Assembly: GCF_018918045.1 (NCBI RefSeq)
Contig: NZ_JAHLPU010000008.1
Coordinates: 1 to 59,042, forward strand
DNA length: 59,042 nt
Source: Pseudoflavonifractor sp. MSJ-30
Lineage (GTDB): Bacteria; Bacillota; Clostridia; Oscillospirales; Oscillospiraceae
Direction: 5' to 3'
In this document: piece by piece, positions 1 to 9,025 of the stretch
Numbering within the stretch: the first letter of the stretch is position 1
Layout of the letters: every line of letters starts with the position of its first letter
Made by a program: the position numbers and the translations under genes
Notes under the pieces: model-generated
The model's input: the letters and a program-made list of their open reading frames with translations, nothing else
Databases searched by the model: none
What the model was told of the DNA's origin: nothing

Positions 1-127
1 GCTGTCTCACTAGGCACTTTAATGGGTCAAAATAGCAAAAAATGAAATGTCATTGCGAGCCAGTGACCGAGTCACTGGCTCGCAATGACATTGTTCTTTT
101 TGGGCATTTTGCTATTTTGAGACAGCC
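1..127. repeat. Palindromic miniature repeat with terminal inverted repeats
   Basis: The ends match as an inverted repeat (GCTGTCTCA at the left, TGAGACAGC at the right), with a second inner pair GTCAAAATAGCAAAA and its near complement at 105-118. The core is a perfect 22-bp stem (46-67 with 71-92) with the 3-base loop CGA. The left end may extend outside the window. It carries no gene and resembles the element at 16018-16187, which shares the TGTCATTGCGA-CCAGTGAC core. A non-autonomous MITE or REP-like repeat is the best reading. Confidence 0.8.
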
Positions 128-209
128 ACATTGTTGCGCTTTTGCCAGATTGCTGCCAAGCGGAATTTGGAAACGCAAACTTCAAAGCGGTTTGCTCCCT
201 GCACGTTTT

Positions 210-1445
210 CTATCCTGCAGCCTGCGTCAGCACACACACCGTTGTGCTTCGCGACATGAACGGCAGACAAATGCCGCTCTCACCCGCGCCGACCAGCAGC
301 TCCGTGCCGCTCGGGCTGATCAGGAGGGGATACGTCTCACACAGATACATTGGACCGCCCGTGACACTGTAGCTATTACCGCCCACAAGCGACAAACTGA
401 GCGTCACATAGCTCGGCCCGTTCGGAATGGTTTGAATTGCCCAGAAGCCGCTCCACATCTCATCAATGTCGTCACTGTCTTCGTAGGCCCACTCCAGATC
501 AACCGTACCTCCCGTCTCATCCTCGAGATAGAAGCGCAGCGAGAAACAGGCATAGCGGCCGGTTTCCCCTGCCATGGTTTCTGTGGTCCAGCCCATGCCT
601 GTACTCTGCGCCCCGGCAAGGCCGAGGGCGGTCATGCCTGTCCAGCCATCAGAAAGCCAACCGGCAAATTCGGGAGGGGCGTTATACCAGGCATATTCCG
701 TGAAGTCAAACGAAAGATAGTCACCGGCTTCCGATATGCACGGCGCAAGATGGCTCATCGCATCAAGCGAAGGATACCATTGGCAGGTGTTCCCGTTGTT
801 GTCGGTAATGAAGACCTGGGTGTCGGCCTCATATGCAATGCCGTCAAGATTCGCAAAGAGCAGCACCGGCTCACCGCGCTCTGACCGGTAGAGGACCTCC
901 GTGACCTCATCAGCCTGTGTTTTCTCGTTCCACTGTACACGGTTGATCGCAACCGTCACATTCTCATTAACGGGCACAATGCAGTACAGATGCCCTGCGC
1001 CGCCGATGATATGCTTATCGTCGATCTCCGCGATAAAGGGGTATTCGAGAAGCATTGCCTCATTGGTCCCCCGCAGCCATGCGGGGAAGCCCGTCTCGAA
1101 CCCTTCGTCAAACAGCCCGCCGACGTAACCGAGATACGCCGCGCCAAACATTGTCATCGGAAAGTCGATTCTGTCCCGCAGCCATCCAAGCGAGGCCTCC
1201 GCCTCCTGTGAAAACGTGTGCCGCACCGACGGCGTGCCCGCCGCCTCATCGTGCGGTGCGCGGTCGTTCATGCCGTTCCGCAATATAGTTTCTTCCGGTC
1301 GCTTTTCCGAAATTTCCTTGTTGGGCTTTGTGCTCATTTTGGACTCGTCATGCTCCGTTTGCGTCGTCTGCGCGCAGGCACAAAGCAACAGCGGCAGAGC
1401 CAGCGCCAGCAGCAGCGCGAGTGCTTGTTTGTGTAGTGTTTTCAT
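210..1445 (-). CDS. Hypothetical lipoprotein (411 aa)
   Basis: This is a secreted protein of unknown function. The N-terminus has a lysine-containing start, a leucine/alanine-rich core and a lipobox (LLLCAC, Cys near residue 23), so it should be lipid-anchored on the outer face of the membrane. The mature part is acidic and rich in Trp, Gly and Tyr, with no repeats or catalytic motif that I recognise. A GGAGG-type site precedes the ATG. It lies about 90 bp downstream of another lipoprotein on the same strand, so the two may be co-transcribed. Lipoprotein status is well supported; the function is unknown. Confidence 0.85.
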   Translation of the reverse strand: MKTLHKQALALLLALALPLLLCACAQTTQTEHDESKMSTKPNKEISEKRPEETILRNGMNDRAPHDEAAGTPSVRHTFSQEAEASLGWLRDRIDFPMTMFGAAYLGYVGGLFDEGFETGFPAWLRGTNEAMLLEYPFIAEIDDKHIIGGAGHLYCIVPVNENVTVAINRVQWNEKTQADEVTEVLYRSERGEPVLLFANLDGIAYEADTQVFITDNNGNTCQWYPSLDAMSHLAPCISEAGDYLSFDFTEYAWYNAPPEFAGWLSDGWTGMTALGLAGAQSTGMGWTTETMAGETGRYACFSLRFYLEDETGGTVDLEWAYEDSDDIDEMWSGFWAIQTIPNGPSYVTLSLSLVGGNSYSVTGGPMYLCETYPLLISPSGTELLVGAGESGICLPFMSRSTTVCVLTQAAG

Positions 1446-1471
1446 AGCCTCCGTTTTTCGTGAACAGCCGG

Positions 1472-1506
1472 ACTCTCCCGCTCCAAAATGGGGCGGGAGT
1501 CGGTTT
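1472..1506. other. Intercistronic hairpin
   Basis: An inverted repeat (GACTCTCCCGC with GCGGGAGTC) lies between the two lipoprotein genes. On the minus strand it has no T-run, so it is more likely a processing or stability hairpin than a terminator. On the plus strand it is followed by a short TTTT. Confidence 0.35.
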
Positions 1507-1534
1507 TCATATGGTTTTCAGATGGACGACAATC

Positions 1535-3418
1535 TTACTTGAATGACATGTTGCTGAGGATGATGTCGGGCATCGTTCCCGGAACGCAGTCCATATTCCG
1601 AAGCCCGATGGAAAGGGCGCGGTTGTTGTCGAGCTGCGCGATATACTGAATCCATTCGTAGCCGATATACTTATAGGTGCGGCCGCGGAAGGTGATGCCG
1701 CCGATCACCCGGTCTTCGATATCCTGATAGTTTTCGAAGTTGTCCTTGTAGTAATCAAATTTTTCAACGTTCTCTCTTACCTCAAACTGAATGGCGCCCG
1801 CACCAAACGCTGTGGGATCGTTGTTTTCCACCAGGCAGCGCCCCCTATCATCGAACGACCAACCGGATACCGGGATCTTCGTCATGATCTTGACCTTCAC
1901 ATCGTCTTTTGCAAACTGGGCGATTTCCACGGAGAAGTCCTTCATCTCGGCATTTGCAGACGCTGCCTTGTTCGCCTCGGCGGCCTCGGCCTTCACGATG
2001 TCCAGATACTTTTCTATGGCTTCTGTGCCGGAGAAGCCGCTGGTGTTGTACGCACTCACCGTATAAACGCCCGACTCGTTCTCCTTGAAATTGACGTAGA
2101 TGAAATGGGAGTCATCGTCCCTGGATATCCATTTGTAGTAGCGGTAGTTTGCCTTCATGTGGTCGCTGTACTCTTCCTTGACGAACTGACCTTCCACGCC
2201 GAAGTAAGCAACAATATCATCGTAAGTTGCATCGAAAATATTCCTGTTGACCTCGTTCATCCAGACGTAGCCCTTCTGCACCTGCTCCTCTGTCACGATG
2301 CCGTCTCCACCGGAGGCCGCAGCGTCTGTCTGGGTGAGCGGGGCGCTGTCATGCGGATTGAAGTCGTTCGACGGGTCTTCTCCGATGGCATCCGGCATGG
2401 ACTTGCCCGCGTCAATCAGCGGCAGATACCAGTCGGTATAGCGGTAGGGATAGCCGCTCTCGTCCATATCATCCCAGTACCGGCCCCATGGGCGCAGGTA
2501 GATATCGTAGTGGAACTCATCGTCGCCGTTCTCATAGTCGCCGTCGATCCAGATCATGTCGTCATAGTCCAGAAGGCCGGGATCGACGATCCAGTCGGCA
2601 TGCTCCAGCGGTACGTTTGTGAACCAGCCGCCCTCGGACATCACCGTGCCATATGTGCCGGTGCCGGCCTCATTCAGACTGACCTGTACGGAAGCCATGG
2701 GATCGGACCTTGTGTAGTCCTCGTCCCAAAGCGTGATTGTGCCGGTGTAGTCCGTACCGATGTCAATGTTGCCGCAGACATCCCACCAGTTTCCTTCCAT
2801 GCTCTCATAGGAGCCGCAGCAGCCGCTCATCTTCCACCAGCCGTACCATTCGCCGTTCCACCAGTCCAGCAGTGCGTCGCCGGTTTCGGCGGGAGTGGAC
2901 AGTCCGCCGTCGTCAGTCTGGTCTGTGCCCTCGGCAGTTACGTGGCTGAGTGCAGCGGTATCGATGGTGATCTTGCCGTTTTTCTTACCAAATATCTGCT
3001 CAAAGGTCGCCTCGACCGGGCTGGTCGTGTCGTGAAGCAGATATGCTGTCCGAACTTCCAGTGTTGTGCCCGGAGCAATGTCTGTAAACTGGCTGTCAAT
3101 CACAGTCTCAAAGCTGTCATAGTCCTGGAAGACCGTAGCGACTTCCAGTTCTGTGCCGTTCTGCATGAGCGTTTCATTGACGCTCCAGAGATACGAAGCA
3201 TTTTCCTTGCCGTTGTTTGTGAAGTCCAGCGTCAGAACAATCGCGTCATTTCCGTCCGAATCCTCCATGATGCACGCGCTCTTGTAGAGCAGTTCATAGT
3301 CGCCGAGCTTAATCAAATTTGAATCTTTCTCCTTTTCCTTTCCGCAGGCGCTGAGGCTGCCGAGCAGCATCAGCACCGCAAGAAGCAGGCATAGAATCTT
3401 GGTTTTCGTCTGTTTCAT
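1535..3418 (-). CDS. DUF5067-like lipoprotein (627 aa)
   Basis: This is a large surface lipoprotein. The chosen ATG at 3418 gives a clean signal peptide with lipobox LGSLSAC and is preceded by GGGAGG. A longer open frame reaches 3505 but would bury the signal peptide. Residues about 35-150 (LIKLGDYELLYKSACIMED onward) resemble the DUF5067 immunoglobulin-like fold found in many Firmicute lipoproteins. The middle is very rich in Trp, Tyr, Asp and Gly, and the last ~200 residues form a separate domain. It precedes the 411-aa lipoprotein on the same strand. No enzyme motif is seen, and the ligand is unknown. Confidence 0.85.
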   Translation of the reverse strand: MKQTKTKILCLLLAVLMLLGSLSACGKEKEKDSNLIKLGDYELLYKSACIMEDSDGNDAIVLTLDFTNNGKENASYLWSVNETLMQNGTELEVATVFQDYDSFETVIDSQFTDIAPGTTLEVRTAYLLHDTTSPVEATFEQIFGKKNGKITIDTAALSHVTAEGTDQTDDGGLSTPAETGDALLDWWNGEWYGWWKMSGCCGSYESMEGNWWDVCGNIDIGTDYTGTITLWDEDYTRSDPMASVQVSLNEAGTGTYGTVMSEGGWFTNVPLEHADWIVDPGLLDYDDMIWIDGDYENGDDEFHYDIYLRPWGRYWDDMDESGYPYRYTDWYLPLIDAGKSMPDAIGEDPSNDFNPHDSAPLTQTDAAASGGDGIVTEEQVQKGYVWMNEVNRNIFDATYDDIVAYFGVEGQFVKEEYSDHMKANYRYYKWISRDDDSHFIYVNFKENESGVYTVSAYNTSGFSGTEAIEKYLDIVKAEAAEANKAASANAEMKDFSVEIAQFAKDDVKVKIMTKIPVSGWSFDDRGRCLVENNDPTAFGAGAIQFEVRENVEKFDYYKDNFENYQDIEDRVIGGITFRGRTYKYIGYEWIQYIAQLDNNRALSIGLRNMDCVPGTMPDIILSNMSFK

Positions 3419-3520
3419 AATTCCCTCCCAATACTCCTTCAGGAATGCGTAAATCCGCCGATCAGCAGAAAATGGCCTATACTTCCGGCAAGCACAGCAG
3501 CGCATACCTGAGACATTCAG

Positions 3521-3681
3521 GGGACCTCTGATTCAATCAGCAAGAGCTGTGCGCGGAAGATTTTTCGGCCAATCGAGGTACCGGAAACGGCGGAATACTG
3601 TATGTATTTCCCATTTTCGGTACCGGGGAGTGGGCGGAAAAGATCCGCGCACAGCCGCAGACGATTTATTCAGAGGTTCCC
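3521..3681. repeat. Long-hairpin repeat element, copy 1
   Basis: About 160 bp with imperfect terminal inverted repeats (GGACCTCTGATTCAATC at the left, GGAACCTCTGAATAAATC as the complement of the right end). Inner arms pair (GCTGTGCGCGGA on both arms) and an inner GGTACCG/CGGTACC stem encloses the conserved core GGAATACTGTATGTATTTCC. Copies 2 (51319-51537) and 3 (54957-55117) keep the ends and core but differ in the arms with matching changes on both sides. It lies just downstream of the TM2 gene. Confidence 0.8.
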
Positions 3682-3690
3682 TGGCTTTTC

Positions 3691-4347
3691 TTATTTCTTT
3701 TCGCGCTGAATCACGTTTCCGTTCTTGTCGGTGAACTTGCCGCAGAGAATCTTGATAAAGTCCACAAGGTACCCTATGCCGAACAGGCCACCCGTCAGCG
3801 TATAGAGAATACCCGTGCCGATCTTGCCGACATAGTAGCGGTGGACGCCCAGACCGCCAAGGAAGAAACAAAGCAGGAATGTTGTCAGCCAGTCCCTGGT
3901 GTCAGCCGGAACCTCCGGCGCCACATAGTCCTCTACTTCCTCACCGTTCAGAATCTTCTTCACGGTTTCCGTCACGGTGTCGATATAGCCGCCGCGCTCC
4001 GTCGCAAGGCCCACCGTCGCGCCCTTGAGGCCCTTGCGCAACGCGCTGTTCTTATCGACGCGCATACCGCCAACCGACATCTTGGACTCAGTGATGACCG
4101 GCTGGATCCGGATGTGCGTGCCGTCCTTAAGGTAAAGCCAGAGACCAACGTCTACATTCGGTTCCTTTTCAAACGAGATGCGTTGACCGGGAACGCCGCC
4201 CTTGATCTGGAACGGCATCTGGAACGCTGCCCTGCGGGCATTGAGCTTCTCCATGATCTCTTCCAGTGTGGTGGAATAGGAGAGATCAAATTCACGGGGA
4301 CTGGTCGCGAACGCAACCTCTTTCATGCTGCCGGTAAGGTTATCCAT
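3691..4347 (-). CDS. TM2 domain-containing protein (218 aa)
   Basis: The C-terminal ~75 residues form a TM2 domain: two membrane helices with the hallmark GGLGVHRYYVGK segment and a GIGYLVDFIKIL second helix. The first ~130 residues are a soluble domain I do not recognise, with an acidic linker between. TM2 proteins are common small bacterial membrane proteins of unknown role. A good ribosome site (AGGAG) precedes the ATG. It sits downstream of the DUF4428 gene on the same strand and may share its operon. The TM2 call is solid; the role of the N-terminal part is unknown. Confidence 0.9.
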   Translation of the reverse strand: MDNLTGSMKEVAFATSPREFDLSYSTTLEEIMEKLNARRAAFQMPFQIKGGVPGQRISFEKEPNVDVGLWLYLKDGTHIRIQPVITESKMSVGGMRVDKNSALRKGLKGATVGLATERGGYIDTVTETVKKILNGEEVEDYVAPEVPADTRDWLTTFLLCFFLGGLGVHRYYVGKIGTGILYTLTGGLFGIGYLVDFIKILCGKFTDKNGNVIQREKK

Positions 4348-4489
4348 AGCGTTTTCTCCTTTCTGAAAGTCCGGTGGGTGGCTGATACGTATTGTGTTTC
4401 CACGGGGCTTTTTTCGTCAAAGCGCCGCCGCAAGCAGGAGTAATGCTACATGCTTTCTTTTTTCCCTGAATCCCCCTTTGATGGATGGC

Positions 4490-5260
4490 TCAGCCTTTTA
4501 CCGCGCTGCCGCAGTATTCACAGCAGCCGCTTGCATCCGGCGTGGTTGTCGCGCCGCAGTAGGGACAGGTGACTGCCGCTTTGGGCGCGGCAGCCTGCTG
4601 GACCTTTTCACGCACATCCCTGCGGACCTGCGTCAGAACCTGCCGGATCTCCTCGCCGAGCTTCTTATAATTGCGGTACTCAACATTGGTTTCCGGATTG
4701 CTCCGGGTCGCCATGCCCGGACGCAATGCAGGCGGCGGCGTTATTTCCACGGAGCTGGAGTTGAGCCGGAAGCGCATCTCGTCAAAGTAGGGGTTGTTGA
4801 CAAATACGGTGATGTAGAAATCGTAGGAGTATTCATAGCGCGGCGGGTTGTAACTGACCTCCTTGCCGTCCTTATCCTCACGCTTGAGCTCCGAGCGGCT
4901 CTCGTCAATGTCGAGATTACATCCGGTCACGTCCGCGAAGTCCAGAACATCCGGGTTGGCCTCCGCAAGATTTCTGGCCCGTGTCACCATGAATTTTCTG
5001 GCGTCCTCGTCAAGAAGCACCTTTGTGTCCGTGCCGAGGGTTCTGGTCGTATGGAATGCCGCAACCTTTTCCTGATTTGCTTCCCTGTAGGCAAGCTGCG
5101 CCTTGATTTCCTCGACGGTGCTGTTGCGCCGGTCAGAGAACCATGGGGATAGCTTTTTGGCGCAGTTTTTGCAGAGGTTCCCGTTTTCCAGCTTGCGGTT
5201 GCCAAGCAAGCCAATCTTTTCTCCGCAAATGTCGCAATATTTCTTATCGAACAGTCCCAT
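4490..5260 (-). CDS. DUF4428 and zinc-ribbon protein (256 aa)
   Basis: The N-terminus carries a CDIC...LCKNC cysteine set typical of DUF4428 (about residues 4-50). The C-terminus carries a second zinc ribbon (CPYCG...CEYCGS). The middle contains a beta-rich stretch. Start at 5260 is chosen because GGAAGGAGAT lies directly upstream; the frame remains open to 5362 without a site. It is probably a cytoplasmic adaptor-like zinc protein. Neighbours (TM2 protein, small hypothetical) suggest a conserved uncharacterised cluster. No catalytic motif is visible. Confidence 0.85.
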   Translation of the reverse strand: MGLFDKKYCDICGEKIGLLGNRKLENGNLCKNCAKKLSPWFSDRRNSTVEEIKAQLAYREANQEKVAAFHTTRTLGTDTKVLLDEDARKFMVTRARNLAEANPDVLDFADVTGCNLDIDESRSELKREDKDGKEVSYNPPRYEYSYDFYITVFVNNPYFDEMRFRLNSSSVEITPPPALRPGMATRSNPETNVEYRNYKKLGEEIRQVLTQVRRDVREKVQQAAAPKAAVTCPYCGATTTPDASGCCEYCGSAVKG

Positions 5261-5289
5261 ATATGTATCAATCTCCTTCCGCACTATTG

Positions 5290-5781
5290 TTATGCCCACG
5301 GGTCTTGTGCCGCGGGAATCCGGATTCCGCTGAGAATGCTGGAATACTCCCACAAAAACCACTGGCCGGTCGAGGCCTTCTGCCGCAGCTTCATGGGCCG
5401 CGGCGAATCTGCGCCTGCCGTTTTCAGGAACACCCGCAGATAGCCCGGCTCCATATCCTGCGGTCTGGGGTCTGCCAGCACGTTAAGCCGGTATGGCGCC
5501 CGCGGCTGATAGCCGTTTTCCGGCGCCGCGCCCTCAAAATAGGCAAACGGCAAATATGCCTTTCCCCGCAGACGGTCGCGCAGGAACTGCGCATCGTAGG
5601 GCGTCATGGGCCGCGGGCCGCGCAAGAGGTTCATTGCGGCAGTTCCGGTGTCCTTGTCCCTGTCGAACAGCGCAAGCGCACACAAAAACAGCGCACAGAT
5701 ATGCTCCGGCTGCCGCCCTTTGGCGGCGAGTGTTTCAAATTCCTGCAAATTCTCAGGAATTTTCTGTATCACGACCTGCAA
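5290..5781 (-). CDS. Conserved hypothetical protein, DUF6935-like (163 aa)
   Basis: This is a soluble protein without signal or membrane segment. It contains a conserved-looking stretch (RGPRPMTPYDAQFLRDRL, then KAYLPFAYFEGA) that I associate from memory with a Clostridia family of unknown function (DUF6935); this was not verified. The start is a TTG at 5781 with AAAGGAG upstream. It sits between the DUF4428 gene and a pseudo-receiver gene, all on the minus strand with short gaps, so a single operon is likely. Confidence 0.75.
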   Translation of the reverse strand: MQVVIQKIPENLQEFETLAAKGRQPEHICALFLCALALFDRDKDTGTAAMNLLRGPRPMTPYDAQFLRDRLRGKAYLPFAYFEGAAPENGYQPRAPYRLNVLADPRPQDMEPGYLRVFLKTAGADSPRPMKLRQKASTGQWFLWEYSSILSGIRIPAAQDPWA

Positions 5782-5796
5782 ATAAATCGCTCCTTT

Positions 5797-6180
5797 CTAA
5801 AGCGTATCAATCACGCCTGCCAGGTAGGTCGGCGATACCGACGCATAGATAAAATTGTCGACCAGCTGATCCTTCACCGCCTGCCGTACCTCGGCGGCAA
5901 GCAGCTCATCCGCGTTTTCATCCACCAGAAGCAGAACCTTGCAGGCCCAGCCGAGCTGCCTGACGGCACTGCAAAGCCTGAGCCGCTCGCTCAGCTTCCA
6001 GATGCCCTGCCGAATGACCTCCATTACCAACACATTGGCGCGGCAGTTCCGGCACAGGGCAAGCGTTTCCTCCGGCTTTGAAGAACAGTAGACAAGGAAA
6101 TCCGGGTCGCACCCCGAAAGCGATTGCATGACTGCTTCCGCCAGAAGTCCGCCTTTCATATCCAGCACAATCCTTCGCAC
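5797..6180 (-). CDS. Pseudo-receiver domain protein (127 aa)
   Basis: Length and alternating hydrophobic strands (RIVLDM, ANVLVMEV, KVLLLVDE) fit a stand-alone response-regulator receiver fold. The position expected for the phospho-accepting Asp reads VLVMEV, with Glu instead of Asp, and the acidic pair after strand 1 is poor. It is therefore probably not phosphorylated. The start is GTG at 6180. It is divergent from the kinase operon that starts at 6404. A helical domain of an unrelated fold cannot be excluded. Confidence 0.65.
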   Translation of the reverse strand: MRRIVLDMKGGLLAEAVMQSLSGCDPDFLVYCSSKPEETLALCRNCRANVLVMEVIRQGIWKLSERLRLCSAVRQLGWACKVLLLVDENADELLAAEVRQAVKDQLVDNFIYASVSPTYLAGVIDTL

Positions 6181-6339
6181 TGCGCTTTTCCACCGCCTTT
6201 CTCTTCTATTGTATGTTCCATTTATATTTTAGCCGCTATCGCTTCTTTTTGCCCCCGCCGATTGGATAGGGTTTACAATTATTTTTTGTTCAGAAGCCGA
6301 GGTCCGGCTTGATTCTCTCGGCAAAGGGGCAAAACTGTG

Positions 6340-6367
6340 TTGCCTTTTTCTATCCGCATGTTATACT
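6340..6367 (+). promoter_or_regulatory. Sigma-A promoter of the sensor operon
   Basis: TTGCCT, a 16-base spacer and TATACT precede the 548-residue gene by about 37 bases, with GGGAGG between promoter and ATG. Confidence 0.65.
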
Positions 6368-6403
6368 ATCAGTACAGAGGCGCACAGTTGGGAGGTATGC
6401 GGC

Positions 6404-8050
6404 ATGAGCAAAGCGGCAAAAAAAAGCATCTTATACGCGCTGGGCGTGTTGGCGCTCATTGCGTTTGCCATGTGGCTCCGATATGCAAGCCGGCATATTT
6501 TTCATTCTCCGGCTGTCAGCCACCTGCGAAGCGGGATCTATGTGTTTTTGTTCAGCGTGTGGTGCTACTCCCTGTGGATCCGTATCGTACAGACGCAGGT
6601 GCGGCGCTATCTGCTGGCGATCTCGGTGCTGATGGTGCTGTGGATCCTTCTTCGCTCAATCAAGTTTTCCATTGAAAACACGGATGCAGAGCGCTGGCTG
6701 TGGTACTTCTACTATTTTCCGATGCTGTTCATCCCCATGCTGTCGGTCTTCGTTTCCCGGTCACTGGGCAAGGGTGAGGATTTTCGGCTGCCCCGATGGA
6801 CCAAGCTGCTGTATTTTCCAACGCTGCTGCTGCTTTTGCTCGTTTTGACCAATGATCTGCACCAGCAGGTGTTTTCCTTCCCGTCCGGCGTTTTATCGGA
6901 TCGGGAGTATCGGTATGAGGTCGGCTATTTCTTTGTGATGGGGTGGGAGTCCCTGTGCGCGGGGTTTGCGTTACTATCGATGGTGAGAAACTGCCGCATC
7001 CCCCGCGGCAGGAGCGTTTGCTGGCTGCCGCTGGTTCCGCTTGCGCTTTCGTTGGCCTACGCTTGCGCATATGTGAAAGAGATTTATTGGGTCTGGGTGC
7101 TTGCGGGCGATATGACGGTGTCCCAGTGCCTGATTTTCGCGAGCATCCTGGAATGCTGCATTCAATGCGGACTGATTCCGTCCAACCTCGGATACGACGA
7201 ACTTTTTGAGGCAACGAGTTTGCCTGTCCAGATTACGGATCAGGCATTTTGCTCCCAATATGTGTCTGTTGCCATGCAGGGGACTTTGCCGCCAAATGAG
7301 CTGCGGCAGATGCGGCAGGATACCATCCATCTGGGCGACGATACACTTTTGAAGCGGCACAGGCTGCGCCGCGGCTGGGTATTCTGGAAGGAGGACATCT
7401 CCGCGCTGAATCAGATTCAAAAGGAGCTGGAGCTGACAGGGGATGAGCTGCGTGATACCGGCGACGTTCTGGCGGCGGAGAATGCGCAGCACGCGAGATG
7501 GCTGAAGCTGACAGAAGAAAACCGCCTGTATGACATGATGGAGTCGCAAACCGCCCGGCAGATTGCGATGCTGCGGGATCTGCTGGCTGAACTGCGGAAG
7601 ACGGAGGATCCGGACAGAGCCAGGCATCTGCTCGGGCAGGTCATCATCATCGGAACCTACATCAAGCGCAGAAGCAATCTGATTTTTGTCGGCGTGCAGC
7701 GGGGCGCAATCAGCGTGCAGGAGCTTCGGCTGTGCCTCAATGAATCTTCCGAAAATATCAGTGTCTATGGCGCCGACTGCAGGACCATTGTCAAAGGAGA
7801 AGGCCAGCTTACCGTTGAGCAGGCAACGCAGGTCTACGATCTGTTTGAGGCGGTGGTGGAAACGGAACTGGAATCCCTGCGCGCGCTGCTGATTTCCATA
7901 GAGGTCGGCAAGCGGGTAGAGGTTGCTCTCTGTGCCGCGGCGGCGGAGCCGCTCCGGGGGCTGTGCGGGCGGTTCCCGGGGCTGGAATGGGAGCAGGATG
8001 AGGACGGACTGCAATATCTGACGTGGGAGCCGGAAAAAGCAAGGGGGTAA
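6404..8050 (+). CDS. 7TM sensor, histidine-kinase-like but without a clear H-box (548 aa)
   Basis: The N-terminal ~230 residues hold about seven hydrophobic helices, as in the 7TM sensory region of Firmicute kinases. A PAS-like stretch follows, then a long coiled coil (about residues 335-400). The place where an H-box would be reads ENRLYDMMESQTARQIAML, with no His, and no N or G box of an ATPase can be recognised in the last 150 residues. It is probably a sensory partner that acts with the real kinase encoded 6 bp downstream. A highly diverged kinase remains possible. Confidence 0.75.
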   Translation: MSKAAKKSILYALGVLALIAFAMWLRYASRHIFHSPAVSHLRSGIYVFLFSVWCYSLWIRIVQTQVRRYLLAISVLMVLWILLRSIKFSIENTDAERWLWYFYYFPMLFIPMLSVFVSRSLGKGEDFRLPRWTKLLYFPTLLLLLLVLTNDLHQQVFSFPSGVLSDREYRYEVGYFFVMGWESLCAGFALLSMVRNCRIPRGRSVCWLPLVPLALSLAYACAYVKEIYWVWVLAGDMTVSQCLIFASILECCIQCGLIPSNLGYDELFEATSLPVQITDQAFCSQYVSVAMQGTLPPNELRQMRQDTIHLGDDTLLKRHRLRRGWVFWKEDISALNQIQKELELTGDELRDTGDVLAAENAQHARWLKLTEENRLYDMMESQTARQIAMLRDLLAELRKTEDPDRARHLLGQVIIIGTYIKRRSNLIFVGVQRGAISVQELRLCLNESSENISVYGADCRTIVKGEGQLTVEQATQVYDLFEAVVETELESLRALLISIEVGKRVEVALCAAAAEPLRGLCGRFPGLEWEQDEDGLQYLTWEPEKARG

Positions 8051-8056
8051 AGGCGT

Positions 8057-9025
8057 ATGGACAGGATTAAGGAGAGCTTCGACAATCTGCCCATCGCTGC
8101 CTGCTTCTTCGATAAAAACGGCGTGGTGCGGCTCATCAACCGCCGGATGCTTGCCATTGCGAACTGGCTGCGAAAAGGCGGCATACAGTCCCTTGCGGAG
8201 ATGCGGGACGCTCTTAACTTGCCGCCCGCAAACGTCCGCTGTCTGGACCCGCGCCTTTGGATTTACCGTTTTCCGGACGGAAAGGCGCTGCGCTTTGCGC
8301 AGGAGCAGATCACAACGAAAGCGGGTGTCCGCTATACGCAGATCACTGCCGCGGACGTTACGGAGCTGATCCGGAAGCAGGACCAGCTGAAAGTGGAAAA
8401 CACGAAGCTGGCGGAGGTGAATGAGCGGCTTCGGCTGCTGCTTGTTCAGATGCCGGAGATTATCCGGGAGGAAGAGACATTGGCGATGAAGCTGCGTGTG
8501 CACGATGACATTGGGCACAGTATTCTCGCGGCGCGCCGTGTGCTGCTCCAACACACGGATCTGGAGGAAATTCGCGCAAACGCGGCGCTGTGGGAACAGT
8601 CAATATCCGTGCTTTACCGCTCCAGCCAGATAACGGCGCAATCCGAACCGCTGGAGGCGGCGAAAAAACGAGCGGAAGAATTGGGCGTCAGCGTTCAGAT
8701 GACAGGGAATGCGCCGCAAAGGCAGTGGATACGCGCGCTGAGCGCCCTGGCGATCTGCGAATGCGCGGCGAACTGTGTCCGTCACGCGGATGGTACAGAA
8801 TTGTATGTGCGCTTCCGGCAGAAGCCGGACTGCATGGAGGTTGCCCTGACCAACAACGGCGCAGTGCCAAAGGGAAAAATTATTGAGGGTGGAGGTCTTT
8901 CCATGCTGCGTCAACGTATCGAGGAAGCAGGCGGCAAAATGGAGATTTGGAGCATCCCTCGCTTTAAACTGGTGCTCAGTCTGCCGGAACAGGAGGAAAC
9001 AGCCCATGAGAGTGATGATCGTTGA
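8057..9025 (+). CDS. NarL/DesK-type sensor histidine kinase (322 aa)
   Basis: This is a soluble kinase with a PAS-like N-terminus (about residues 8-105), a coiled coil, and an H-box of HisKA_3 type around H149 (RVHDDIGHSILAARR). The ATP-binding domain shows an N-box (ECAANCVRHA) and a glycine-rich G2-like loop (EGGGLSMLRQRIEEAGG). It lacks membrane helices, so signal input presumably comes from the 7TM protein encoded just upstream. Its stop overlaps the response-regulator start by 20 bases, which supports a cognate pair. Confidence 0.88.
   Translation: MDRIKESFDNLPIAACFFDKNGVVRLINRRMLAIANWLRKGGIQSLAEMRDALNLPPANVRCLDPRLWIYRFPDGKALRFAQEQITTKAGVRYTQITAADVTELIRKQDQLKVENTKLAEVNERLRLLLVQMPEIIREEETLAMKLRVHDDIGHSILAARRVLLQHTDLEEIRANAALWEQSISVLYRSSQITAQSEPLEAAKKRAEELGVSVQMTGNAPQRQWIRALSALAICECAANCVRHADGTELYVRFRQKPDCMEVALTNNGAVPKGKIIEGGGLSMLRQRIEEAGGKMEIWSIPRFKLVLSLPEQEETAHESDDR

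Noticed and set aside
8883..9005. N-terminal extension of the response regulator to an upstream ATG
   Set aside because: It lies inside the kinase gene, and the receiver fold begins exactly at the ATG at 9006.
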